Positions 38,743 through 50,428 of a stretch of DNA of 64,000 nucleotides are shown one piece after another. The position numbers were made by a program, and so were the translations under genes. The notes under the pieces were generated by a model. It was given only the letters and a program-made list of their open reading frames with translations, was not told the DNA's origin and ran no database searches. Position 1 is the first letter of the stretch, and each line of letters starts with the position of its first letter. Origin of the DNA: Defluviimonas sp. SAOS-178_SWC (lineage in GTDB: Bacteria > Pseudomonadota > Alphaproteobacteria > Rhodobacterales > Rhodobacteraceae). The stretch covers positions 124,001 through 188,000 of the forward strand of contig NZ_CP156081.1 of the NCBI RefSeq assembly GCF_039830135.1, in the 5' to 3' direction.

Positions 38743-40035
38743 TCATTTCCCCCTCAGGACAGTCTGCGGCCGGTCCGTTTCGGAAACCTTCCGACGCCTT
38801 CGCCCGAACGATGAGGGTATGCGCATGCATTTGCGATATTTGGCGACAGTTCTACGGGCGATGTCAACGCCTTCCTTCCGAAGCACTTCGCATATTTTTT
38901 CATCGGCGAGCGGCGCGTCGGCCGATTCCCCGCCAATCAGCGCCCGGATACGGCGTTGTATGTCGAAGGGCGAAATCGCACCGTCGGCGCCCGGAATTGC
39001 ACGCGAAAAGAAAAGTGACAGCGGGTAGACCTTGTTATCCGCCAAAAGCGCCTTTCCGGCCAGTGCGCGGCCCAGCGTCGAGGCGTGCATCGCAAGCGCT
39101 GACGCCGCGTCCGCTCGGGTAACCGGAGTGAGTGTCTCGTGCTGCCCGAGAAAGAACGCGGACTGTGTCGCGGCGATATAGGTTCCGATTCGCAGAACCG
39201 TATCGCGCCGTGCGGTAAGGCCCTCGGACATGCGGCCCGCCCGGTCGAAAAGCGACCGCTGCTCCTCAGTTTCGAGGCTTCGGCGACTGACATCCATGGT
39301 CGATAGGCGCGGCAGCGCGCCGGTAAGAAGCGTGACCGTCACCTTTCCCTGCGGACCCGCTTCCACGACAAGTTCAGGAATAACGACATCAATGGGACTT
39401 GATGCGTCGGTAATGGGTGTTGAACCGAAGCCGCGCAACAGCGCTGCAATCCGCTCGAGAACTTCCGGCGCCTGGCCAAGGGTCCGGCCAAGCTTCGCCC
39501 AGTTCGCTTCGGCGAAATCGCCGAGGTGTTGGGTCGCGGCGTGGGCAAGGCTGCGGTCGATGCCGGCCTCGGCAAGCTGAAGCTCAAGACATTCGGAGAG
39601 GTTGCGGGCACCGATCCCCGTCGGCTCACAGCGCTGGAGCGCGTCAAGCCCGGCCTCGAGCACGTCAAGCGGCGCGCCGGTTTCGCCTGCGAGGTCGCCG
39701 AGCGCCATGTCGAGGTAGCCATCCTCCCGCAATTCGCCGATCAGGTAGAGCGCGGCCGCCTCGGTTGCGGGATCGAGCCGCTGCATGGCGATCTGTCGGT
39801 GCAGATTGTCGAGTAGGTTTTCGGGCGCCGCCGTCGTGGCCAACGCGTGATCATATGCGGCCGTTGTGCCGCCTTGAGGCTCTACCACGAGGAACGGGTT
39901 CTCCTCGGCCTCGCGCGCGATCTCGTCGGCAAGCGCATGCGTCGGCATCCGGAGTATGGACAGGGACTGACGCATCATCGGCGACAGCGCGATGCCCTGT
40001 CGCTGGACGAGGTTCATGCCGGATTTCATCGCCAT
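38743..40035 (-). CDS. rpoN: RNA polymerase sigma-54 factor
   Basis: Alternative sigma factor requiring enhancer-binding activators. 430 residues from the ATG at 40035; the glutamine-rich region I is short (QRQGIALSPMMRQSLSILRM), the core-binding domain is typical (DALQRCEPTGIGARNLSECLELQL), and the DNA-binding RpoN box ARRTVAKYR lies near the C-terminus. Region I is less glutamine-rich and the protein is shorter than in enterics, as is common in this order. Confidence 0.93.
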   Translation of the reverse strand: MAMKSGMNLVQRQGIALSPMMRQSLSILRMPTHALADEIAREAEENPFLVVEPQGGTTAAYDHALATTAAPENLLDNLHRQIAMQRLDPATEAAALYLIGELREDGYLDMALGDLAGETGAPLDVLEAGLDALQRCEPTGIGARNLSECLELQLAEAGIDRSLAHAATQHLGDFAEANWAKLGRTLGQAPEVLERIAALLRGFGSTPITDASSPIDVVIPELVVEAGPQGKVTVTLLTGALPRLSTMDVSRRSLETEEQRSLFDRAGRMSEGLTARRDTVLRIGTYIAATQSAFFLGQHETLTPVTRADAASALAMHASTLGRALAGKALLADNKVYPLSLFFSRAIPGADGAISPFDIQRRIRALIGGESADAPLADEKICEVLRKEGVDIARRTVAKYRKCMRIPSSFGRRRRKVSETDRPQTVLRGK

Positions 40036-40045
40036 GTCGTCCCCG

Positions 40046-40810
40046 TCAGAGGATGCGGAAGTTCTGGCCCAGATAGACCCGGCGGACATTCTCGTCGCGC
40101 ACGACCTCGTCAGCGGTGCCGCTCATCAGAACGACGCCGTCGTGGAGGATGTAGGCCCGGTCGACGATCTCCAGCGTCTCGCGGACATTGTGGTCTGTGA
40201 TCAGGACGCCGATCCCGCGGCTTTTCAGGTCTTGCACCAGATGCCGGATATCGCCGACCGAAATCGGATCGACGCCGGCGAACGGCTCGTCGAGAAGAAG
40301 ATATTTCGGGTCCGCCGCGAGGCAGCGCGCGATCTCTACCCGCCGACGTTCGCCACCCGACAGGGCGAGCGCGGGCGCGCGGCGGAGATGCGTGATCGAG
40401 AACTCCGACAGAAGCTCCTCAAGTCGTTCGCGGCGCTTGTGCACGTCCGGCTCGGTGATCTCCAGCACGGCGAGGATGTTGTCCTCGACCGACAGGCCGC
40501 GGAAGATCGAGACTTCCTGCGGCAGGTAGCCGATGCCGAGCCGTGCGCGCCGGTACATCGGCAGGCCGGTGACGTCGCGGCCGTCGATCAGGACCTGGCC
40601 CGCATCCGGCGCGATGAGCCCCGCGATATTGTAAAAGCAGGTCGTCTTGCCCGACCCGTTGGGGCCGAGAAGCGCCACGACCTCGCCCCGCGCCAGGTCC
40701 AGTGACACGTCACGGATCACCGGACGGCGGCGATAGCTTTTTCGCAGGTGGAGGACGCGGAGACCGGCGCTTCCTTCGGCCAGTTTCAGGTCGGGCGGCG
40801 GGGTCATCAA
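40046..40810 (-). CDS. lptB: LPS export ABC transporter ATP-binding protein LptB
   Basis: ATPase powering lipopolysaccharide transport to the outer membrane. The 254 residues have Walker A ([13 protein letters not shown]), the signature ([13 protein letters not shown]), Walker B ([12 protein letters not shown]) and H-loop (ITDHNV). It lies in the conserved rnd-kdsD-lptC-lptA-lptB-rpoN string. The first bases overlap lptA. Confidence 0.96.
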   Translation of the reverse strand: MMTPPPDLKLAEGSAGLRVLHLRKSYRRRPVIRDVSLDLARGEVVALLGPNGSGKTTCFYNIAGLIAPDAGQVLIDGRDVTGLPMYRRARLGIGYLPQEVSIFRGLSVEDNILAVLEITEPDVHKRRERLEELLSEFSITHLRRAPALALSGGERRRVEIARCLAADPKYLLLDEPFAGVDPISVGDIRHLVQDLKSRGIGVLITDHNVRETLEIVDRAYILHDGVVLMSGTADEVVRDENVRRVYLGQNFRIL

Positions 40811-41307
40811 TTGTCCCCCGGTTGCAGGACCGTCTTCACCCGGCCTTCCATGCGGCCCGTCCCCGATTTCAGATCGACGGTCAGCCTCTGGCCGGCGACG
40901 GTGTTGGCACCCTGGGTCAGCAGGACGTTCCCCGTCATCACGACATCGCCGCTGTTGATCGTATAGACCGCCTCGGCGGCCTCGGCCGCGTCGGTGCCGC
41001 TGACCAGCGTCACGCCGCCAGTGGCGTGGAGCCGTTCGATCCGGGTCCGGTCGTCGTTCCCGTACTCGACCAGAACCTCCGCCGCCGACAAACGCATGTC
41101 GCCTTGCGCGACGAGCACGTTGCCGGTGAAGGTCGCGGTGCCGTCCGTCTGGTTGACCGCCAGTTGATCGGCCGTCACCTCGACCGGGAGCGACGGGTCC
41201 GCCCGGATGCCGCCAAAGGCAAGCTGGGCACCCTGAGAGAGGGCGGCGACCGGCGACAGGGTCGCCAGCACCAGTGCGGCGGTGAGGGCACGAAAGGTCA
41301 TCGTCAT
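40807..41307 (-). CDS. lptA: Periplasmic LPS-transport protein LptA
   Basis: A 166-residue OstA-domain protein forming the periplasmic bridge for LPS. Signal peptide ([25 protein letters not shown]) and beta-jellyroll repeats such as [18 protein letters not shown] and [24 protein letters not shown] are seen. Start overlaps the lptC stop by 4 bases. Confidence 0.9.
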   Translation of the reverse strand: MTMTFRALTAALVLATLSPVAALSQGAQLAFGGIRADPSLPVEVTADQLAVNQTDGTATFTGNVLVAQGDMRLSAAEVLVEYGNDDRTRIERLHATGGVTLVSGTDAAEAAEAVYTINSGDVVMTGNVLLTQGANTVAGQRLTVDLKSGTGRMEGRVKTVLQPGDN

Positions 41308-41921
41308 TCGGGATCCTTCTCCGCCGGCTGGTATATCAGCTTCACACCTTCGTTGAACAGCAGGACGTAACCCGGGATTTCGGCATCCTCGTGGCGGATT
41401 TCCATGTTCCCCGCGTCGATCGTGCCATAGGGCGCCTCGGCACGGACAGCGCCGTTGGAATGAAGCTCTGTCCGGTCCAGCGCGCTGTCAAGACCGGGCG
41501 TGGCCATCCGGTAACCGGACGAGGTCACGATCCTGACATCGCCGGTCAGCGACATGCGCCCCGCGCCCTCGTCTATACGCCCTTCGGCGGCGCTGAGATC
41601 GATACGAAGGCCACCCGGCGCCTCGTATACCGCGACAAGGTTATCGGCTGTCGCGGCACCGGTGTCCGTTCCCGGCCGGGCGGTATGGGCCTGGATCATC
41701 AGGGCCGCCCCGTCGACCGTGACACCTGAATACTCCGGCGCCGTCAGTCGTTGGTCGCGGGCAAGCTCCTCGACATCCACCTCGGCATAGGGCAGCGCCT
41801 GATCGGTGTCGATCCGGCGCGAAAACAGGAAGAGAGTGGAGAGGATCGCGAGCGCCAGAAGCGGCATGATGATCTTCAGCCAGAAGACCACGCGCGAATG
41901 GACATTGTCGCGAACGACCAT
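41304..41921 (-). CDS. lptC: LPS export protein LptC
   Basis: About 205 residues from the ATG at 41921, which follows the kdsD stop by 4 bases (GAGG upstream). One N-terminal membrane segment ([20 protein letters not shown]) and a periplasmic beta domain ([22 protein letters not shown], shortened) match LptC, which links the LptBFG motor to LptA. The longer open frame upstream overlaps kdsD and is unlikely. Confidence 0.88.
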   Translation of the reverse strand: MVVRDNVHSRVVFWLKIIMPLLALAILSTLFLFSRRIDTDQALPYAEVDVEELARDQRLTAPEYSGVTVDGAALMIQAHTARPGTDTGAATADNLVAVYEAPGGLRIDLSAAEGRIDEGAGRMSLTGDVRIVTSSGYRMATPGLDSALDRTELHSNGAVRAEAPYGTIDAGNMEIRHEDAEIPGYVLLFNEGVKLIYQPAEKDPE

Positions 41922-41925
41922 CGCC

Positions 41926-42894
41926 TCAGACCACGCCGGCGCGCAGGCAGTCGTGAATGTTGAGAATGCCCGCCGCGTGGCCGTCTCCATCAGGTTCGAC
42001 CACGAAAAGGCAGGTGATCTTGCGCTCTTTCATCAGCGCGACGGCCTTCTCGGCGACCTGATCGGGTCCGATCGTTCGGGGACCTTCCGTCATGACTTCG
42101 GCCGCCGTGCGGTCAAGAAGTCCGGCCATATGCCGCCGGAGGTCGCCGTCGGTGACGATCCCGACAAGCTTGCCCTCCGCGCCCGTCACCCCGACCACGC
42201 CAAACCCCTTCTGGCTCATGATCAGCAGCGCCTCGCTCATCGGCGTATTGGTGGGGACGAGCGGTACGGCCTCTCCACTATGCATGAGGTCGCCCACCTT
42301 CAGGAGCTTCGCGCCAAGTTTTCCGCCCGGATGGAACGTCCGGAAATGTTCGGGTGTGAAGCGGCGATGCTCCATCAGCGCAACGGCAAGCGCGTCGCCG
42401 AGCGCCAGGGTCATCGTGGTGGAGGTCGTCGGAACGATGCCCGTGCCGCAGGCTTCCTCTGTGGCGGGCAGGACGATCGCCACGTCGGATTGGCGGAGCA
42501 GGGTCGAATCCGCCCGGCTCGCCACCCCGATGAGGGGGATCGAAAAGCGGCGGGTATGGGCGATGATGTCGGACAGTTCCGGCGTTTCGCCCGAGTTCGA
42601 CAGGACCAGCGCGACGTCGGCCTCGGTCACCATGCCGAGATCCCCGTGGCTGGCTTCGGCAGGATGAACGTATTGCGCGGGCGTGCCGGTGGAGGCGAGG
42701 GTGGCGGCGATCTTGCGGCCGATATGACCGGACTTGCCCATCCCCGAGACGATCACCCGCCCCCTCGCCTTCAGGATCAGGTCGACGGCGGCCGAAAAGC
42801 TGTCACCAAGTGCCGCGGACAGCGCGTCGAGGCCGCGCGCCTCGATCTCGATGACGCGGCGGGCGGTGGCGAGGAAAGTCGCGGGATCGGTCAT
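41926..42894 (-). CDS. kdsD: Arabinose-5-phosphate isomerase (KDO pathway)
   Basis: Converts ribulose-5-phosphate to arabinose-5-phosphate, the first step of KDO synthesis. 322 residues from the ATG at 42894: SIS sugar-isomerase domain (IVSGMGKSGHIGRKIAATL, SNSGETPEL) followed by two CBS domains (GEAVPLVPTNTPMSEALLIM; EVMTEGPRTIGPDQVAEKAV). Five bases after rnd. Confidence 0.94.
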   Translation of the reverse strand: MTDPATFLATARRVIEIEARGLDALSAALGDSFSAAVDLILKARGRVIVSGMGKSGHIGRKIAATLASTGTPAQYVHPAEASHGDLGMVTEADVALVLSNSGETPELSDIIAHTRRFSIPLIGVASRADSTLLRQSDVAIVLPATEEACGTGIVPTTSTTMTLALGDALAVALMEHRRFTPEHFRTFHPGGKLGAKLLKVGDLMHSGEAVPLVPTNTPMSEALLIMSQKGFGVVGVTGAEGKLVGIVTDGDLRRHMAGLLDRTAAEVMTEGPRTIGPDQVAEKAVALMKERKITCLFVVEPDGDGHAAGILNIHDCLRAGVV

Positions 42895-42898
42895 GTGG

Positions 42899-43513
42899 TC
42901 AATGCGTGAAGATGTCGGCGCTGTCGTCCCAGCCGAGAAGATCGAGTTCGGCGCGGACCGGCAGGAAGTCGAAACACGCCTGGGCGAGCGCGGCGCGGCC
43001 TTCACGCGCGAGCCGCGCGTCGAGTTCTTCTTTCAGCCGGTGCAGGTAGAGAACGTCGGATGCGGCATAGTCGAGTTGCGCCTCGGTCAGCGTCGCGGCG
43101 CCCCAGTCCGAGGTCTGCTGCTGCTTGGAGACATCGACGCCGACCAGTTCTTGCAGCAGGTATTTCAGCCCGTGGCGGTCGGTGAAGGTGCGGATCATCT
43201 TCGACGCGATCTTGGTGCAGTAAACAGGCGCGGTCGTGATGCCGAACGCGGTCTTCAGCGCGGCGATGTCGAAACGGCCGAAGTGAAACAGCTTCAGCAC
43301 CGCCGGGTCGCCCAGCATCCGCGTCAGGTTCGGCGCCACCTTCTGCCCTTTCGCGATCTGCACCAGATGCGCGTCGCCGTCCCCGGCGGACAGTTGCACG
43401 ACGCAAAGCCGGTCGCGGCGGGGATCAAGGCCCATGGTTTCGGTGTCGATCGCGACGATCGGGCCGAGATCGAGCCCATCGGGCAGGTCGTGCTTGTGAA
43501 GGTAGTTCGTCAT
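42899..43513 (-). CDS. rnd: Ribonuclease D-like 3'-5' exonuclease
   Basis: A 204-residue DEDDy exonuclease: DTETMG (ExoI), FHFGRFD (ExoII), YAASDVLYLH (ExoIII with the Tyr). It lacks the HRDC domains of E. coli RNase D (about 375 residues), giving the short form frequent in alphaproteobacteria. Likely trims tRNA and small RNA 3' ends. It is the first gene of the lpt/rpoN string. Confidence 0.9.
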   Translation of the reverse strand: MTNYLHKHDLPDGLDLGPIVAIDTETMGLDPRRDRLCVVQLSAGDGDAHLVQIAKGQKVAPNLTRMLGDPAVLKLFHFGRFDIAALKTAFGITTAPVYCTKIASKMIRTFTDRHGLKYLLQELVGVDVSKQQQTSDWGAATLTEAQLDYAASDVLYLHRLKEELDARLAREGRAALAQACFDFLPVRAELDLLGWDDSADIFTH

Positions 43514-43690
43514 CGCGGCCTCTTGCCATGCAGGCGCGTTCGATCCGGGACTGCCCGCACGCCGATCCTGGTTAGTTAAGCCATAAGGCGGCGGCGCTCA
43601 ATGCCCGTGGGCGGAACGGGTCCGCGCACCGGCGGCATTCCGATGGCGGAACGCCGAATCCAGATCGTGTCCGAGACTGCCCAAAAACGC

Positions 43691-43726
43691 GACAACGGTT
43701 GCCCGGTACACCGGACAACCGTCGTC
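43691..43726. repeat. 36-base imperfect hairpin
   Basis: GAC-a-ACGGTTG-c-CCGG, loop TACA, CCGG-a-CAACCGT-c-GTC: 14 pairs with two single mismatches. Symmetric enough to be an operator for a dimeric regulator or the core of a structured RNA. Confidence 0.6.
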
Positions 43727-43978
43727 ACCACGCCACGTAAGATCCTTGGGTCCGGTCACACCGGAGCAAAAATGGTTGTCTGGTTTCCCAGCATCGCCAC
43801 GGATCTCGGCACATCCCGCGATTAGCGGCAATTCTGGAAACAAAGATGCGTCTTCGGAATTACTTTTCGGGGAATTACCAACAATCGTCACTACTTACAC
43901 GTGCATATCACCACGACTCGGGGCGATTCCGATACCTGTCTTTTTAGACTAGTCCTTTTCGCCTGAAGGCGGGGAAAT

Positions 43979-43996
43979 GCCTGCCGCGCGGCAGGC
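43979..43996. repeat. Perfect 18-base palindrome GCCTGCCGCGCGGCAGGC
   Basis: Fully self-complementary, GC-only except two positions, 100 bases beyond the 3' end of the DUF202 gene. May form part of its transcript end (ATTTCC follows on the minus strand) or be a protein-binding site. Confidence 0.5.
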
Positions 43997-44100
43997 CAAC
44001 CCGCGTTTCGCTCTTCCCGATTCGGCTTCCCCGACCGCACGGGATGCCGAATTTCAGGATCTGCGCGAAACACACCCCACTTTGTAACGAATTGAAAAGT

Positions 44101-44421
44101 CTAGGATACATTCACCGCAAACATCGCCAGCATGCCAAAGAGCGCGATCACCAAAAGCAACAGAAGCGTGTCGGCGGGAAGCGCTTCATCATCGAATTCC
44201 TCGGCGAGCGTAATCCGCCGCCGCAGGGACCGCATCCGAACATAGGCGATAAGAACGACGAGGGCGCCGGATATCAGCAGTGTCATTTCCGACCAGAAAT
44301 TCGGCGGCCCGCCGCGAAGGCGCTCTGCCGCCAATCCGAAGCCCACGATGGCCACGGCTGTCCGGACCCAGGCGAGGAATGTGCGTTCATTCGCCGAATG
44401 GTCGGTATAGTTCCTGATCAT
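44101..44421 (-). CDS. DUF202 (YidH-like) membrane protein
   Basis: 106 residues from the ATG at 44421 (GGAGAAGGA upstream). The start MIRNYTDHSANERTFLAWVRT is the family signature, followed by three hydrophobic segments (VAIVGFGLAAERL, LLISGALVVLIAYV, TLLLLLVIALFGMLAMFA). Function of the family is unknown. It is divergent from the N-ATPase operon, and the FNR-type box at 44561 sits between them, so it may be co-regulated. Confidence 0.85.
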   Translation of the reverse strand: MIRNYTDHSANERTFLAWVRTAVAIVGFGLAAERLRGGPPNFWSEMTLLISGALVVLIAYVRMRSLRRRITLAEEFDDEALPADTLLLLLVIALFGMLAMFAVNVS

Positions 44422-44560
44422 TGTCCTTCTCCGTCCCGATGCCTGCATCGTCCGGGGCGCGATCCATTGCTCCGCGGCGGCCACCGCGCCCTGCGCCTTC
44501 CCATCAGGGCGCATTTCTCCCACAGTGGTCAATGCGCGACGGGCAGCCCGCGATTCCGGC

Positions 44561-44574
44561 TTGATCCGTGTCAA
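44561..44574. promoter_or_regulatory. FNR-type box upstream of the N-ATPase operon
   Basis: TTGATCCGTGTCAA matches the Rhodobacter FnrL consensus TTGAY-N4-RTCAA at all ten positions. It lies 128 bases before atpD and 140 bases before the divergent DUF202 gene. No good -10 element is found at class II spacing in either direction, so the regulated start site is unclear. Confidence 0.6.
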
Positions 44575-44581
44575 CGCCTGA

Positions 44582-46613
<2,032 letters not shown>

Positions 46614-46617
<4 letters not shown>

Positions 46618-46895
46618 CGGACGACCGGGAAGATCCGACGCTCGACGCCGCCGCGCGAGAGGCGGCCCGCCGCGCGACGCAGGCTGCGAACGATCCCGAG
46701 CCCTCGCTGGGCCGCCGGTTCGGACAGATCGGCGTGCTGGGATGGATGATCGTGGTTCCAACCTTGATCGGCGTGATCGCCGGGGGCTGGCTGGACCGGA
46801 TGCTCGGCACCGGCATCACCCTGACGGCAGCGCTGACGATGGCGGGTGCCGCCCTCGGGCTCTGGCTGGCGTTCAGATGGATGCATGACCAATGA
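46614..46895 (+). CDS. atpQ: N-ATPase accessory membrane protein AtpQ (AtpI-like)
   Basis: 93 residues with an acidic, soluble N-terminus (about 1-38) and two membrane segments (GWMIVVPTLIGVIAGGWL and LTMAGAALGLWLAFRWM). It corresponds to the small AtpI/ATPase_gene1-type protein specific to N-ATPase operons, probably helping c-ring assembly. Overlaps atpC and atpR by 4 bases each. Confidence 0.82.
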
Positions 46896-47191
46896 CGGAT
46901 ATTTTCCAAACCATAGCCACGTTTCCCGGTGCCTGGCTGGTTCTTCCCCTTGTTGCATTCGGGATCGGCTACATCGCCGGGGCGGTCCATTTCCGGGCGC
47001 TCGAAGGGATCGCGCGCCGCATCGTCGCCGGCGATCTCCGCGCCATTGCCTTGCAGGTCGGGCGGATGGTCCTTCTCGGCGCCATGCTTGCAGTCCTGGC
47101 GCTGATCGGTGCGCCGACGCTGATCGCCGGCGCGGCCGGTGTCCTCTTGGCGCGGGCGCGGGTGCTTTCGCGGACCAGGGGGGCCGGATGA
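46892..47191 (+). CDS. atpR: N-ATPase subunit AtpR
   Basis: A 99-residue protein with three hydrophobic segments (AWLVLPLVAFGIGYIAGAVHF, VLLGAMLAVLALIGAPTL, LIAGAAGVLLARA). AtpR occurs only in N-ATPase operons, between atpQ and atpB, and is proposed to sit in the membrane next to the c ring with conserved basic residues. Arginines R35, R42 and R43 of ALEGIARRIVAGDL lie at the membrane edge. Confidence 0.82.
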   Translation: MTDIFQTIATFPGAWLVLPLVAFGIGYIAGAVHFRALEGIARRIVAGDLRAIALQVGRMVLLGAMLAVLALIGAPTLIAGAAGVLLARARVLSRTRGAG

Positions 47192-47901
47192 CGGATTCCC
47201 CGCTCTCGTCCCAGATCGCCTTCAGCGTCGGGCAGGTTCCGGTCGCGACGCTGGTTGTCGTCACCTGGGGAATCATGCTGGTTCTGGCTCTGGCCGGCTT
47301 CATTCTCACCCGCCGGCTCAAGCTCGACGCCGGGCCGGCGCAAACGGTCCTCGAACTCATCGTGACGACGCTCGACGCGCAGATCGAGGCGACGTTGCAG
47401 CGCGACCCTGCCCCCTATCGCAAGCTGATCGGCACACTCTTCCTCTTCATCCTCGCGGCGAACTGGGCCTCGCTCGTCCCTGGTGTCGAACCGCCCACGG
47501 CGCACCTCGAAACCGACGCGGCGCTGGCCTTCGTCGTCTTCGTCGCGACGATCTACTATGGCGTCCGGTCGAACGGAGCGCTCGGCTACCTCAAGACATT
47601 CGCCGAACCGTCCTGGGTCATGATCCCGCTCAACCTCGTGGAGCAGATCACGCGCACCTTCTCCCTGATGGTGCGTCTTTTCGGGAATGTGATGAGCGGG
47701 GTTTTCGTGATCGGCATCGTCCTGTCGCTCGCCGGGCTCCTGGTGCCGATCCCGCTCATGGCGCTCGACCTGCTGACCGGGGCGGTCCAGGCCTACATCT
47801 TCGCCGTTCTGTCCACCGTCTTCATCGCCTCTGCTGTTGGTGACGCGAAACCGAAAGCCGCGTCATCCGCCGGCGCGGCCCCTGCTCAGAAAGGAAGCTG
47901 A
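47188..47901 (+). CDS. atpB: N-ATPase a subunit
   Basis: A 237-residue membrane stator. The essential arginine lies in LMVRLFGNVMSG, and five to six hydrophobic segments are seen. Starts at the ATG at 47188, overlapping atpR by 4 bases; an open frame upstream to 46846 is not used. The C-terminal 15 residues (KAASSAGAAPAQKGS) form an Ala-rich tail. Confidence 0.93.
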   Translation: MTDSPLSSQIAFSVGQVPVATLVVVTWGIMLVLALAGFILTRRLKLDAGPAQTVLELIVTTLDAQIEATLQRDPAPYRKLIGTLFLFILAANWASLVPGVEPPTAHLETDAALAFVVFVATIYYGVRSNGALGYLKTFAEPSWVMIPLNLVEQITRTFSLMVRLFGNVMSGVFVIGIVLSLAGLLVPIPLMALDLLTGAVQAYIFAVLSTVFIASAVGDAKPKAASSAGAAPAQKGS

Positions 47902-47904
47902 CTT

Positions 47905-48150
47905 ATGGACTACATAAAACTCGCGAGCATCATCTGCGCCACGCTCGCCGTTTCGTTCGGGGCGATCGGCCCCGCCCTCGCCGAGGGTCGGGCAATCGCC
48001 GCGGCGATGGATGCGATCTCGCGGCAGCCTGAAGCCTCCGGCACCATTTCCCGAACGCTTTTCGTCGGTTTGGCGATGATCGAGACGATGGCGATCTACT
48101 GTCTTGTCGTCGCGCTGCTCCTGCTTTTCGCCAATCCCTACGCACTCTGA
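47905..48150 (+). CDS. atpE: N-ATPase c subunit
   Basis: An 81-residue hairpin with two membrane helices and the loop RQPEA. The ion-binding carboxylate is E60 in MIETMAIYCLV. Aligning on RQPEA, the residue at the position of Ilyobacter Q32 is E27, and positions 66/67/70 are T61/M62/Y65. So the sequence keeps some features of Na+-binding c subunits (Thr and Tyr) but changes others. Ion specificity should not be assumed. Confidence 0.93.
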   Translation: MDYIKLASIICATLAVSFGAIGPALAEGRAIAAAMDAISRQPEASGTISRTLFVGLAMIETMAIYCLVVALLLLFANPYAL

Positions 48151-48165
48151 AAGGCGGCGCGCCCA

Positions 48166-48909
48166 ATGCAATTCGACTGGTGGACATTCGCGTTTCAGGT
48201 CGTGAACGTCGTGATCCTGATCTGGCTTCTGAGCCATTTCATGTTCCGGCCGGTGGCGAAGATCATCGCCGACCGCCGCGCGGACACCAGCCGGGCACTG
48301 GAAGCGGCCGAGGTGGCCAAGCGCAAGGCGGACGAGGCGGAAGCGGCGGCGCGCGCCGAGAAGGAGAAGAACGCCGCCGAACGTTTGACGATCATCGAGG
48401 CGGCGCGAGAGGAGGCGGAGGGCCAGAAGAATGCCATTCTGGAAGATGCGCGAAAGGAGGCCGTCGAGACGCTACGCAAGGCGAAGGCGGATGCCGCCCA
48501 GGCGGCCGAAGAGGAGCGCAAGGCGCGGGTCAGAAAGGCGGCCGACCTCGCCGTCGTGATCGCGCGTCGGCTGTTGGGGAACCTGCCCGAAGATGGGCGG
48601 ATTGCCGGCTACCCGAAACGCTTGCAGGCGGCGCTGGCATCGCTTGATGCCGAGCAGCGCGAGGCTCTGGGCGCCGAGACGGGAGCTTTGCGGCTCCGCG
48701 CGCCGCGACCTTTGACGAAGGCGGAGCTCGCGGCGGCTGGCAAGGCAATCCGCGCGGCACTTCCGGAGGCGCCGGAGCCTGAAGTCGATGTGGATGACAC
48801 GCTGATCGCGGGGCTCGAACTGACCAGCCGGCATGGCGTCATCCACAACTCTCTCAACTACGATCTGGGGCGGATCACCGAGGCGCTGGAGAACGATGGC
48901 GAGGTCTGA
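48166..48909 (+). CDS. atpF: N-ATPase b subunit with delta-like C-terminus
   Basis: 247 residues: one N-terminal membrane helix ([20 protein letters not shown]), a long charged coiled coil (about 40-140), and a C-terminal domain ([25 protein letters not shown]) resembling the delta subunit. The operon has no atpH, so this fusion-like b subunit probably supplies the delta function, as in known N-ATPases. Confidence 0.9.
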   Translation: MQFDWWTFAFQVVNVVILIWLLSHFMFRPVAKIIADRRADTSRALEAAEVAKRKADEAEAAARAEKEKNAAERLTIIEAAREEAEGQKNAILEDARKEAVETLRKAKADAAQAAEEERKARVRKAADLAVVIARRLLGNLPEDGRIAGYPKRLQAALASLDAEQREALGAETGALRLRAPRPLTKAELAAAGKAIRAALPEAPEPEVDVDDTLIAGLELTSRHGVIHNSLNYDLGRITEALENDGEV

Positions 48910-50428
48910 TCGCGAACTGCCCGCTGGAAGCACCGATATCGACAGCCTTACGGGGATCGTCGGCAAAGTGGAACTTGGCACCGAGGCCGAAGCGCTCGGC
49001 CGCGTGACCGAGATCGCTGACGGCCTCGCGCATGTATCGGGCCTCGGCGCGGCCCGGCTGGGCGAACTCCTGGAATTCGAAGGCGGCAAGCGTGGCTTCG
49101 TGCTGAACCTCGAACCCGACTTGCTTCAGGCCGTCCTTCTGGACCACAACGACGGGATCGTGGCCGGGTCGGCGGTCCGGCACACGGGAAAGCTGGCCAG
49201 CGTTCCGGTCGGTGAAGGATTGCTCGGCCGTGTGGTCGACCCGCTTGGCCGGCCGCTGGACGAGGGCGGGCCGATCGTCGCCGAGGACTGGCGCCTGGTC
49301 GAACAGCCCGCACCGGAAATCATCGACCGCGATTTCGTGAGTGAGCCGGTCGAGACGGGGCTTCTGGTCGTCGATGCGCTTTTTGCTATCGGGCGGGGCC
49401 AGCGCGAGTTGATCATCGGGGAACGCGCGACCGGCAAGACCGCCATCGCGGTCGATACGATCATTAACCAGAAGGATTCCGATGTCGTCTGCGTCTATGT
49501 CGCCATCGGACAGCGAGCGACGGCGGTGCGCCGGGTAATCGACGCGGTGCGGGAGAAGGGCGATATCGACCGTTGCATCTTCGTCGTCGCCCCGGCCACG
49601 GCGGAGCCCGGTTTGCGCTGGCTCGCCCCGTTCGCCGGCACGACCATCGCCGAGTATTTCCGCGACAAGGGCGGCCACGCGCTGATCGTCTATGACGATC
49701 TGACCAAGCATGCGGCGACGCACCGCGAACTGTCGCTTCTGGCGCGCGCGCCGCCGGGGCGCGAGGCCTATCCCGGTGACATCTTCTTCCTGCATGCACG
49801 GCTTCTCGAACGGTCGGCGAAACTGTCGAAGGAAAAGGGCGGCGGGTCGCTCACCGCTCTGCCGATCGCCGAGATCGAGGAGGGCAACCTTTCCGCCTAC
49901 ATCCCCACCAACCTGATCTCGATTTCCGACGGTCAGATCGTGCTTTCGACAAAACTCTTTGCCGGAAACCAGCGGCCGGCGGTCGACGTCGGTCTCAGCG
50001 TCAGCCGCGTTGGCGGCAAGGCGCAGCTTGGTGCCCTCAAGGAGGTCGCGGGCCGGGTACGGCTGGACTATGCGCAGTACCTGGAACTGCGGATGTTCTC
50101 ACGGTTCGGCGGGTTCGCGGATGCGGGGCTCAAGCGGCGGATCGACCACGGCGACCGGATCAGCGCGCTCCTCCATCAGGCGCGGTATGAACCGCTGCGG
50201 CCGATCGACCAGATCGCGCTTCTCGCGGCACTGAATGCCGGTGTGCTGGACGACGTGCCGCTGGACCGTATTCCGGCCATCAAGGCGCGGCTGCGCACCG
50301 TGATCGACAGCGAGCCGAAACTGGAGTCGGTCAGGGCGCGTCCGGTTGCGTTGTCAGAGGCTGAAAAGGCCGCGCTTCTCGGCTGCGTCAACCATGCGAT
50401 CGCCGATACCGCGCCGGACGGGTCCTGA
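48896..50428 (+). CDS. atpA: N-ATPase alpha subunit
   Basis: 510 residues from the ATG at 48896, overlapping atpF by 14 bases. Nucleotide-binding loop [13 protein letters not shown], plus [39 protein letters not shown] and [22 protein letters not shown], are standard alpha sequences. The first 30 residues differ from the common F-type start. Confidence 0.95.
   Translation: MARSDRELPAGSTDIDSLTGIVGKVELGTEAEALGRVTEIADGLAHVSGLGAARLGELLEFEGGKRGFVLNLEPDLLQAVLLDHNDGIVAGSAVRHTGKLASVPVGEGLLGRVVDPLGRPLDEGGPIVAEDWRLVEQPAPEIIDRDFVSEPVETGLLVVDALFAIGRGQRELIIGERATGKTAIAVDTIINQKDSDVVCVYVAIGQRATAVRRVIDAVREKGDIDRCIFVVAPATAEPGLRWLAPFAGTTIAEYFRDKGGHALIVYDDLTKHAATHRELSLLARAPPGREAYPGDIFFLHARLLERSAKLSKEKGGGSLTALPIAEIEEGNLSAYIPTNLISISDGQIVLSTKLFAGNQRPAVDVGLSVSRVGGKAQLGALKEVAGRVRLDYAQYLELRMFSRFGGFADAGLKRRIDHGDRISALLHQARYEPLRPIDQIALLAALNAGVLDDVPLDRIPAIKARLRTVIDSEPKLESVRARPVALSEAEKAALLGCVNHAIADTAPDGS

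Larger units (their letters stand above)
43514..44100. other. 587-base intergenic region with inverted repeats, no protein gene supported
   Basis: The stretch upstream of rnd and downstream of the DUF202 gene holds no ORF with family resemblance or a ribosome site; the longest open frames look random. It contains a 36-base imperfect hairpin (43691-43726), the palindrome GACTAGTC flanked by T-runs (43942-43958), the stem CGCC/GGCG (43960-43971) and a perfect 18-base palindrome (43979-43996). A small RNA gene, the rnd promoter or a decayed gene could all be present. Confidence 0.5.

Noticed and set aside
43598..43891. Minus-strand open frame of 97 codons in the 587-base gap
   Set aside because: No ribosome site, no recognisable motif, and it runs across the 36-base hairpin.
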